From Membranipora membranacea (Eukaryota > Bryozoa > Gymnolaemata > Cheilostomatida > Membraniporidae), in assembly GCA_914767715.1 (NCBI GenBank), contig OU612065.1, positions 1,858,001 to 1,922,000 on the forward strand: a stretch of DNA of 64,000 nt, given 5' to 3'. The position numbers were made by a program, and so were the translations under genes. Of the stretch, positions 32,849-44,800 are shown in pieces; the stretch's first letter is position 1, and every line of letters starts with the position of its first letter. The notes beneath the pieces were generated by a model. It ran no database searches. It was not told the DNA's origin and saw only the letters and a list, made by a program, of their open reading frames with translations.

Positions 32849-35800
32849 TCACCTTTGTGTAGATTTTGGAGCATCGGTATTGGTGGAACAGAAATATAAA
32901 CTGCCGCTTAATAAAACTGACCTGTCCAATATTTTAGTATCAGCTGATGATGACATGAGTTTCTCTTGTTCGGTGGGGAGACAATCTTTTATATACTTCT
33001 GCGTGGTAGGTGGAGTTGTCTCTCCAGTGCTCACAGCAGTCTGTACAAGTGACATCTTCTCTTCTTCCTCATATAAATCTCTGCACTCTATAAAGTGAAG
33101 TCACAAAATATGATATGAATATATATCTGTGGATCTTATTCGACTGCGGCCATTTTATTTATTCAGTTTGTTAAATGAATCTATTATTTCAGCTGAACAG
33201 ATGGGGCTCCCCGTGTATTTTACTGAAGATTGAATATTGAGTGTTTTAAAGTTGAAGAAAAGATTTAGTCAGTTTAAATGAAAAATCAATGAAAGATTTT
33301 AGACTTCAATTCAGTACAACAATTTGGAGTTGGCCACTCAGATAAGGTGTTTTGGACAGACAACTCCAAGCAATAACAAACTGAAACTCATCAGCCTATC
33401 AAAACATAACCAAAACTCAAGCACATGGGTCATTCTAAGCAGAAATGAGTAGATAACACCACGGTCGAGCTGTTTTGAAGAATTAAGTCTGAAGATGAGA
33501 GTTTTAAAATTGAAGATTGCTCTATTTTCTCTGAAGAAATTGAAGACAGCTTTGTGTGCAGGGAGCCCCACAGATAATTGATCACTCACCTTTGTTTTTG
33601 TGCACGCTGTGGGCTTTGTATGACTCATCAGCACTCTTATTCCTTGTACCGTATCCTTTATCTGATGTAGCGCTTGAGCCGGAAGGGATCCCATATGTGG
33701 AGTTCTCATCAGAGTTAGTGCTCAACTCATCACTTGCCTCTCTGTAATATATCACTTTGGGTTACAACTTATAATGTGGCCATGGTCAATATTATACTTC
33801 TAGGTATAAAACAGGGACAAAGGTAATATTTATTCCATAATAAGAAATCATCAAATGTTTTGCCATAGTTTCAGATTGCCCCTACAAAATTACCTGGACT
33901 TGACCTGATTAGCTACACGTTTATTTTTCCTCTTGTACAGGCGTCTGTGTGGACTCTTATGTCGAGTAGATCGAGGCCTCGGCTCATGGTCTGTTGTATC
34001 ACTTGAGTGATCCACCCTGCAACCTGCAAGAGTAAGATAACAAACCATTGACATACGGAATTATTAGTTATCATCGTATTACATCATGCGCTACTACATT
34101 CTCAAACATATTTTCATGTGCCCCAAGTCGTCAGGCAATGCTAAAAATGACATCATCATTGTATTATGAAATTAAAATACTCAGCAAATATGGCAAAATA
34201 TGTCTGCTAATAAAATTACATGCATCTATCTTGCCGAGTATATGCCCCACAGTGCTGTGGTGATAGGTTCAAATGAAGTCTATTGCGGCAAAGTGATTAA
34301 TTAACCTTTAATAACAGAGAGAGACACAGTACTACATACCTGATGGTATAGTTGTGTTGTATATGGGTACTTCACATACAGCCTGCCTGCTCTCCTCAGG
34401 TCGGGGTGGTGATTGAGTGAATAGCCGTATTCCTGGCTCTGTCATATCAGAGCTCTGAGGGCTGAGGGAGGAGGTCAGAGGTCGCGGAGACTCAAACAGT
34501 ATTGGTCCTAATGGGTTTACCTAAATACACAAAAAGAACAACTTGATGTTTAGATAAGGGAGAGCAAAGCCTACAATCATCATGCACAAGTAGACGACAG
34601 GTTACATATGGTTGTAGGATTGCAGAGGTTTTTTTTATTGATCTACCAGCTTGGCAGTTTGATGAGCTAGATTCAAAGTTATTTAGTGGCTGGATTTGTT
34701 ATTGCGCCATCCTGTATTAAACCACAAATCAACGCTATATTATTAATACATGAATATATCTGTATGAGTAAATGAATAGTGAGTTGTGACAGACCTTTGA
34801 GTTGTGGTAAGCCATGAGAAGCTCCTCATGGTTACTTGAGACAGTGGCCATACTACTGAGACAGCTCGGGTATTCACTCATTCTACCTGGTGTGTCCACT
34901 CTGTTATGCAGTCCTAAATACAACCAACAATTCAATTAAAATTAAAAACAATAAACATGAGCAGTAATCTTCTTCATACATCATTGGTGTTAGAATCGAT
35001 AATCAGTGCAACTCTCTGCGTTGATCAGGCTACAGGTTCAATAAACAAATATCTACTGCTAAGAGGAATCTTTGGTAAAGTTTGCACTTATATAAGATAG
35101 GTACATTACATACCAGTTGTGTTCGGCCGTGAGCCTATGATAGCGGGTGTGTTAGCTGCTCCCGTATGTCTCATGAACTCATGAGAAATACATCTCTTAC
35201 TGACCGGTTCGTGACAGTGATACTCATGTAGGGCCTCAGGAGGTGGGGGAGGAAACTCTTCATCAACTCCACCAAATGACAGCTCATACTGTAAAGGTGA
35301 AACGATACAGACTATTTATTATTATAGAAGAATCCTAATACTCTGATCTTAATAACAGTGTGTTGGTGAGATGTATGAGTTGATGAGGACACAAGAGCAC
35401 AACTCTGATTAAGCAGTATTAATTCTTTCTTTGCTGAGGATGGTGAGATGGCCCAATTGGTTAGAATGTGTACCATCAGAGATGCTTTTCACTGTAAGGC
35501 AATTGGTGCCGCAGATCCACAAAATAAATGAATATTAGATAATCGTGCCTAGGGAGTGGGATGAACGATAAGTATGATGGTTACCTGCTTAAGCTGGAGT
35601 TTTGATGTAGAAAATTTAGCACATTCTTCAGGTTTGAGTAAATTGCTCTCTGAGGCATCAGTGCAGCAGTATGGACAGTAATCTCTGACCATGTTATGTT
35701 CACATTGCCTATTCTCCACTCCCACTTTGTACAGTCGAGCTCGAGCAAAACTGAGAGTCGGAGTACAGCTCTCATAGTCACCTGACCGACGAGCAGACGC

Positions 35801-36547
35801 ATATATAAACGTACCATATGGAGATTTATCCTGAGTACAGGGTACAGCGATTGTCACACTCTTTGTCATTTGTGAGGATGGTCTTTCAACTGAAAATAGA
35901 CATATTTTGGCATGGCAGTGGCACGGTCTACTTATTTATTTTTATTTTTTGTTTCAATTGTCAAAGTCAGAAGCTGGGAGCATTCAGATTTTCACCTGTA
36001 CTGGGAGTCTGTTGCAATGTTTGAGCAAGGAGTAACCTGTTACTACTTGGTTCGAAGAGAGGGTAATATGAATGAATGAAAAGCTCATGCCAAGCCATGC
36101 AATATGTCTATTTCCACACTACGTAGAACAATTATAGTGGTTAACAGCTAATATCTATTTGAGCAGTAGATAGAACTCGTCTGATTGTATACGCTATATT
36201 TCTAAGTTGGCTATACCATACAGATCTCATACATGCAAGCAGACTAGTTGTAGAAGTGTTTGATAAGAGAAGGTATTTTCAGCTGAGATTGAATAAGGCA
36301 TTGAGATGAAGCGGAGTTCTAGTAAACTTACATTCAACATCTGCCATGTCAGGTGTCCCACCATCGCTATCATTGAGGGCGGAGTTTATACCACCAATCC
36401 CTCCGCTGATTGGATGGCGATTGAGAAGCCACACCCTTGAATCTCCTGACATATTTTCCCTTGGGATAGCAAAGTTTGCTCTGGTGAGATGATGAGGATC
36501 GAGGTCACTGGTATCGGAGAACATGCTGTGGCGTGATTTATTAGCGG
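32849..36547 (-). other. Dscam: DSCAM cytoplasmic tail with an EVH1-type proline motif
   Basis: Exons 35-42: 36332-36547, 35585-35889, 35114-35288, 34795-34913, 34340-34520, 33894-34023, 33590-33741 and 32849-33087; about 515 residues. The tail is Ser/Thr-rich and probably disordered. Exon 36 holds a Cys/His-rich stretch (RQCEHNMVRDYCPYCC). Exon 37 holds DEEFPPPPPEA (about residues 1849-1859), matching the acidic-FPPPP consensus for Ena/VASP EVH1 domains. Exon 39 has SPPRPEE, a weak SH3-type site; exon 40 is basic (RRLYKRKNKR). The protein ends KSTQR with no PDZ ligand. I do not recognise the tail beyond these motifs. Confidence 0.88.
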
Positions 36548-38760
36548 CTGCATAAAAATAAGGGGACAAACAAAGATCAGCAGAGAAAAAAAGCTTGAAA
36601 AAACAGGCATTAGAACATTTGCTTATGAAATTCTATATACAATTATTAAAAAGGTAAAACAATAACGAAAAAAGAAGTAAGAGCTCACCTTTATAGTGGA
36701 GCAGGTCCCTCCTTCGTTTACAGTAGAAGAAGCAGGCTAGTATAACAATGAGAGTGACAAAAGCAGCCACACTGAGCGTGACAAGCAGGGCTATCGCTGG
36801 TTTATCCTTAACTTCCGTTGCCTCATACTGGTGTAAGGGAGCTATCGTATCTGAAATCATCAAAAAGATGCAGTATAATTGCTGCATACAAAAAATAACT
36901 TCGTAAAATAAACAAACACATGAGGTGAACATCTGAAATATTTTCTGTTTCATGACATCACTTACTGCCATCTTGAGTGAGAGTTGAGACCAGAATAGAC
37001 AGAGAAGTGGAGCCAGCTGTACTGTGTGCGGTTATCTCTATATTATACCAGCTAGCAGGGTCAAGGTCATCCAAATACACATAACGCTGAGATGAGCTAA
37101 TGGATCCAAGAAGTATTGTCTTATCAGTATTGACATTTGTGTATGAAATACTACAATCAATAAAAAACCCAAGAGTAGAATCAAGCGAATTGTATTTAGT
37201 GGATTTCTCCACAACATACCGGAAGCTTTTTGATAAGTCACAACTCTCATAGAAAACTATTTGGTCCTTGAAGAGCGAGAAGAAATATGAGAAATATATC
37301 ACAATGCCCTAAATAGAGCCATAACACATAGCACATACCTGTACAAAGTGATGGGACATCCGTTGTCAGACCAGTAAGTTAAGTCGAGGGATATAAAGGT
37401 ATTGTTAACTTTTCTCACAAGTCCATCTGCATTGTTAGCTATTGGTTCTGAAAAAATATACCAGATACCGATCAAAAACTGGCCAATTTCTTTTTAATTT
37501 AAAATTTCATTTTATTTCATCGCCTTACTAACTGGTTAACTTTTTTGATGTTCACCACACTAACAGGTCAACTTTTTTGATGCTCATCACATCATAATCA
37601 AGCTGGATTTGCATAATATTATGATCTAATTGTAATCAAACAAAACAAACGAACAAACTGATGATCATTGATATGCAGTAGCCAAATGAAAAGGGAGTAT
37701 ATTAAGTATTTTTCTTGTGTAACTTACTGCCGCCGAGAGTTTTAACAGTGATCACATCGCTATAGTCACTGCTTCTCTCTTCGTTATGAGTTCTCATTCT
37801 CATATCATAACTCTGACCACAAGCTAAGTGTCTGAACCAGTATGACCTCTGCTGTAAGGGTACATCTATCGTACTCCATCTACTGGTGTTGCGCATCTCC
37901 AGCCTAAATCCTGCAAAGGTTCATGTTTATTCATCAGATTACATAAAAAATATTAAGAGCTGGAAATTGTTCCTTATAGAAGCTCCAAGAAAAATCTGTT
38001 GGTATCTTTAGGTCAACCATATTAAAACATCTTAATTTGTAGATAGGAATCTTCTGATAACTACCACAGTTAGGAAATCAGCTTGAGGTATTATGGCAGA
38101 CATAAAATGGCAAGTATATCTACAGAAAACTTACCTGTTATATCAAAGCCTCCATTACCAGCACTAACCCAGTTAATCTGTACAGCGGAGGGTTTCAATG
38201 TCACAACTTCAATTTGTGGCGCTGCTGGTCGATCTACAACATAGAGCAGGCCATCAAAATCTAGAGCGCTGTCCATATACAGGAAAAGAGAGAAATATCA
38301 TAAAGGAGTTAGCAGTTAGCAGTTTGGCAAAACGTCTCTAATCTCTGTCCCTGAGGTACTACATTCCTTGATAATCATGCGTTAACATGCGCTGAGCTGG
38401 TTGTGAGAGATAAGATGGTACAAAATAAGCCATGAAAATATACAAATAGATGAGAAAGCGAAAATGCAAGCCAGTGTTAGAGAAGGCATGCCTGTAAGTG
38501 TAATTCTACCGAAACAATCTGAACACTTACCAGTTGTCACAGCTACAGTTAATATAAACAAATATTCAACAATAGTTTTTTTAATTTCTAAGCATGAATA
38601 GTATTCTTTTTTAGCCAGTAGTAATATTTTTTTATGTTTTATCTATATTTTTTCCTCTTTTTGCACCAACCAAGCTAGATACTGACAATTTTTAATTTTT
38701 ACAACAGCTTTTATTGCTCACACTAAACAACATATTACTCAGTAATGAGTCAGTAATAAT

Positions 38761-38805
<45 letters not shown>

Positions 38806-41800
38806 TATGATTCTGTTACTTATATTTCCGAGTTTTGTAACATAATGAATTTACCACAAGGCCTGTAGCATCACAAGGAAACACTATCATCTCCAACACA
38901 AAATCGGCAATTATAATTGTCAGCAAGCGTAAATGTAATATTGTTAAAAGAAGACTCACGTTCAACATTCACATTAAATATGGCTGACGCTTCTCCATTC
39001 TTATTGACCCCAGTGCATGTGTACTTATTTGTGTCATCTGATAAGACATGTTCAATGTACAAACTTCCATTCACTAAAACACTGAAGTGGTTCGGTAACA
39101 GCCAATCTTTCCTACAAACAACAGTATTGTAACTATAGAATGGTAAGGTATCGCCTTATAGCTTATATTTACTGTTATCACCAGAATCGTGTAGAAGGTT
39201 ATAGGGTCATAACTGTCTCTGTCATCACAATGTGTTAGTCATTTTTGACATATAAATTTCCGTGTACATATACGATGAATAGATAACGGCCAAATACTAG
39301 TCCCACAAAATCATGCTTGCAGCTGTTTGAGATGTATGTCAAGTACACACAGCGATCAGAAAGCAGGAGGAAGAGGAAAACCCGAACTTACCCTCTGTAC
39401 CAGGATATGACAGGTACTGGATCTGCGGTCACAGGGCAGGTTAATAGTAGAGTTTTGTGATATCTCACATCGATATCCCGTCTCACTGACATAACAGCAG
39501 GTACAGCTATAAACATACATCAAACATAAGAAACAACAATTACAATTTACCTTATTAACTGTTTACGGGTTTAAATTACGAATAACACAAGTGAAAGATG
39601 ACAAAACTTTTTTGATGCTGTTGACTCGGAGAAAATATGAGTTGAGTGCAGATTATGACTGATGGATGTGTGAGTTTCTGAGAGAGAGATGATATTATTA
39701 CCGTAAGCAGCAGGACTAGCTGTTGCCTCGTCAGAGTTAGGTCCATACATTGTCTGGTGGTTCTTTGCCTTCACTTTGAATCCATACACCTGTCCCTGCA
39801 CAAGGTCAGATATGACAAGGTGCTCCACTAAGACAGGGTATATCAGTGTTATATTCTGCACCTGTTTGGGACCTGTCAAAGTATTAACACATAAAATAAA
39901 GCATAGATGATCAAACAATATCTTCAACATATATTTGTTATTTAATCGGCAACACAAAGTAATCAGTCAGCCACAGACTGCCAAGGATCAAATCAAGCCA
40001 TTCCTGCCCAAGACCACAATCCTGTCCCTATAACATATGTACATTCAAATAAAAGTGTAAGGTCAGAAAGGTCAAGCTATTAAACTTTGGATTATACTAA
40101 TGGTATGACTGTAATGCAGTGCTGACTGTGGAGTGTTTGAAGCGCTTGACTATTGAGTAACCTCACCAGTATACAAGGATAAGATAAAATTTAATAATTT
40201 AATTATAATTGCTGTCAGGCTTACCTGTATATACAGAGATGAGATACTGTTGCAGGATTCCGTTAGCCGGCTGCGGTGGTAACCAAGATAACATTACAGA
40301 TGAGCTGTTGAGTGGGCTAGCATTTAGTCGCATAGGCTTTCCGGGAGCTGAAGAAAGCAAAATAATGTCTTTAGCAGTTATGATAACGGTTCATACTTGC
40401 CAAGTAATCTAAATACAAAATAGGGAGATTCCATTTTACGGTGATACTGCACCACAACATGGTTCTTCGAGGGTGCGAAGCACCCGAGTCACCCACCTGG
40501 GGGTTTGGGGGGTGGTGTGAGCCCCCCAACGGGGTACGGGGCGGAGCCCCGTCTGCAGAAGCTCTGAGAGCGTTTCCAGCCACTAGGAAGGGCTAAAAAG
40601 GTATATTTGACCCCAAATAATTTCATGTTTGTACTAGTACTAAAATATCAAACTGAGGTGAAATACACTTTAAACAATTACAATCAATCCATGGGCCCCT
40701 GGGACTCTTACATACTCTGTCTTTATATTGTCAACGTCCAGTATCAAACACCCCATTGGCAAAGTAGAGGCATGTAAGTCCCAGGGGCCTTTGCCTGTCA
40801 AGACAGGCTACAAGTGCCCATGCATCATCAAGATCTGAAAATGTGCTCTGTCACAGACAGTGAGAATCCAGATAAGGTACTATATTTTTGTTTGACTAAC
40901 ATTAAATATGTTTCAAAGTCTTTGGTCTGAGCTTTGTTAAATTGTAGTGGACCTACCTTTGGAATTGTTAGGTTTCTATTTTCCTTCACTTAAATTTAAC
41001 TAGAGTAGACAGTACAAAATTAATACTAAAAAATGTGTGATCTGAAAGGAAATGAAAACTAAAGGTATGCACTTGACTAGCTACTTTATATTGTGACCAA
41101 TGACAGTCAGTGTTGTGAGTTATGAGAGGATGCTATTGGTCATTTACAATAATAGGCTGAATCTTAACAGAACTGGTAAATTTGTTAGGATTGTTTAATT
41201 TGATAATTCCTTTCAAATTTGTGTGCAAAGACCTTAACAGTAACTAGTCAACAACAACATGTGCTTGGATAACTATCAAAAAATTGCGATTGGACTGTTT
41301 TCTCTAAAATCTGGAGGAAATAGTGAGATTTACAAAAAGTGGGAGGTGGGTGTATAAATCTGGAGGGTCACGCCTAAATCGGGAGACTTGGCAAGTATGT
41401 AACGGTTTATTTTGTGGTTCTAGCATCAAAAAATTAAAATGCAGTTCTACTTTTTCTCCTGTTGCTACATGTCTGTCACCAAGTAACTAGCTCTAACTCC
41501 AAACTGACACCAAATAACGATCATATCGATCATATAGAGCTCAAGTCCTATTTTTCTGCATTTTGAGGTTACCTCCTATTCTGATAAGTCAGTTATCCAT
41601 GAAAAATAACACTCAAGATACACCATATCATTAGTATTAATATTTTTACACATCACACAAGGTTTCAAATTTTTCTCGTTTTCATTTTTGCATTATCCTT
41701 TTGAAATAATCATTATTATTTATTATTATGTTCCTCGTTGATTTCCTCAGCTCTTCAGCCAGTGATATGTTGGTATCGGGTTAGCACCCCTAACCTGGGA

Positions 41801-44800
41801 TATCCAACACCTTTCTCAGTATTCTTGCCGATCCTATTATTATTTTTACTATTACTATTAAATATTTAATATTTGGCAACATCACCAAAAGTGATGAATC
41901 AAAGCGAAGCTCACCGGTTTGAGGTGTGGTGATGTAGATGGGACTACTCCTGATACCATCACCAGACTCAGTGTATGCTAATACTTGGATACTGTAGTTT
42001 GTGTGAACATTCAGATTAGTTATAAGCTTCTCGGTGACATCATCGCTTGTTCTCAGTGACTGCACATCTCTCTCATCTAGATTAATATCAAATTAAGCAT
42101 CATAAAATATAAATGTTACATACGTGAAGTGTAGATCTTGTGATGGATCAAGCTGAGAAGAAGCTCATATAGGCGGAAAATAACAACTTCAGCTGTACCA
42201 CACTTGTAATGTTATCTAGAACCTCCCTAATACTGTTAAATTACATTCAACAATGTGAGTATAGATGTGTTTAGCACAAGCGACAAAGCTCTGATTAAAA
42301 TCTACATATAATGTAATTTTACAATGTAAATACTCACCTTGCTGCACATTGATGCTGTGGATGATTATTTTATAACCTGACAATGACCCATATAAGTAAG
42401 GAAGAGATGGTTTCCTCCATGACACTGTGATAGCCTGAGGGGACACCACTCCAGTGACGTGTGTAGGTGGCTGACTGGGCACTGAAATAAAACACATGGA
42501 TGATTGACCAGGAATATTTACGATAAGAAACACATTAATTATTTGCTTAAAGAAGGAATTATCAACTCTTGCATAAAAATGGCACAGCTATGTTTCAAAC
42601 AGAAGAAAATATAACGAATATGCCCTCCTCATATTCCCAAACTGAGCTTGTTTCTCTCCAATTTAATCAATAAAAAAATATTGATAGACAACTAGTAGCA
42701 GATGACTCACCATCTTCGAATGTGTATACAGCGTGCGGTTCTGAGTTTGGCCCGTGTCCCTGTCCATTGAACGCAGACACAGCTATTGAATAGCTAGTGT
42801 TAACATTCAAGTTTGTGAGTAGAACAGATCTGTCCGTGGGTAAGGTGACTGTTATATAAGTATATTGGGATGAGGAGTTGTGCACCCTGTATCCTATACG
42901 GTATCCGAGTAGAGTACCATGTAGCTCAATCTTAGTAGGTGCCTGTTAGCAGAGTGAATCACACTTTTACTGAGTTATTAAATAATCAGATTTCTGTGGA
43001 CTGCAAATTGCGGATCGTGTCCACCCATGAAGCTGCATGTATGTTAACAGGATAAGCTAAGTATATTATGCTGATCGATTCAGCAATATAATACATTTAC
43101 ATACAAGTTACTCACCTGCCAGGTAATATTGATGGTCGTACATGATTTAGGAGTAAGTGTGACGTTACGAGGAGCTCCTGATGGTCTCTCTTCACCCGTG
43201 GTAGCCACAACTTCATAGCTAGCGTTGCTCGGCCCTACTGCATTAACAGCCAGCACTCTGATCTTATAGCGAGTATTGGGGGTCAGTGATGATATTGATG
43301 TGTGGGGTTTATTAGTCTCAACGGTCTCACAAGAGTTCCAAGCGTCTAAAAACCGTTATATATTAAGGAGTAATGTTTCTTTTAACTGATATTATATCCT
43401 ATGGAAGCAGTATTAAAATATATCTTATGTTATAGAATAGACTATAGACAGCGGATAACAGCCCAACATAATAATAGTAATTTTTTTTATAGAATTATAT
43501 GCCATTATGGAGTGCTCAAAGTTGAGGGGCTACAATTATTATGTTTATGGTTATAAGCTTACCGCTGACTAAACCGTACTGTATGATGTATCTGAGTAGT
43601 GCACTGTTACCATCATCAGTTAGCCGCCATGACAGGCTCAATCCTCTACTTCTAACATCCATCACTGTTAGCTGGTCAACAGGGTATGGCTCCTCTGTAC
43701 ATAGAAAAATAAACCAATACAGTCAAAAACATAAGAGGAATGTGTCATACATACTGCAGCTTGGAGCGATAATTATTCCAGGTTGTCACATATTTGTGTG
43801 AGCTACATGAAGTCATGAATGGAAAATCTGGTTAAATGATGACAAAATCATATATCCTCAAGCTGCCAAAACGAAAAATTAATACATAATAAACATCAGA
43901 TAATGATGACCTGTTTATTATCAGGTGTAATATTAGACATAACCACACCTCTGACGTTGAGTCTGATTAGCCTGGTGGAGTGACCGTACTGATTCTTACT
44001 AGTACACCAGTAATCCCCACTATCTCTACGTAATGCTGAATTCACATTTAGAACAGAACTCATACCATCATCTGTCCTTTCTTCAGAAATTGACAACCTT
44101 CAAATATCACAGTATGATATAGATTGTCAAACTTGGAAACAGTGCTGACCAATGCAGTCGGGGACCCAGAGATTACGTAATTCATGTCAACATACTTCAT
44201 ACTAATATACTTAATATAAACTGTTGAGTTAAAAACAATCTCACCCGATGTTTAAAACCACACCACAACTGCACCATAAAGAGACATTCCGGGTATCAGT
44301 ATTGACACCTTTCACATGTCAATCTGTCAGCAGAATTCTCGTGGCAGCACGAATCCGCGCAGGCTGAAGAGTCATGAGATGTTTTATGCTTATCAGATGG
44401 CGGGTGTGACAAAGGCTAAACACATCTGGCTGATCATTTAATGATTCTAATCAAAGACAAAGATAAAATTTCTGGTTGTCAAAACTCTGCGTATTTTTTT
44501 CAAACAGTGCGCCACAACGCAGACTTTAAATTTCAATTTTACGGTAGAGAAAGCCAACCTGGTATCAGATATCTGGTGTATTTGTATCCACTCATTATCT
44601 CCGGGTCTTTTCCAGCTCCACGTGGTAGCTATGGGTTTATCTCCAGACGAATCACAAGCTAATGTGAAGCTGTCACCAACTAGAGCAAACTTAGATGTCT
44701 GGTTCTCTGCGTATGAGGCTGGCACTACAGCAACAAAAACAAGCCTCATGGTACAAGTTCTATAGATAAATTCTCAATAAAAACGGCTTTCTAGTGTGAA

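Larger units (their letters stand above)
39702..43694 (-). other. Dscam: DSCAM fibronectin type III domains 1-4
   Basis: Exons 21-27: 43563-43694, 43116-43345, 42711-42942, 42338-42481, 41915-42076, 40225-40347 and 39702-39872. FN3 signatures are the early Trp (LSLSWRL, NITWQ, VSWRKP, MLSWLPP) and the late Tyr-x-Ile/Val strand (YKIRVLAVNAVGPSN, YSIAVSAFNGQGHG, YSIQVLAYTESGDG, YGFKVKAKN). Exon 22 spans the end of FN3-1 and the start of FN3-2, as in vertebrate DSCAM. Intron 25 holds the hAT-like element. Confidence 0.93.
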
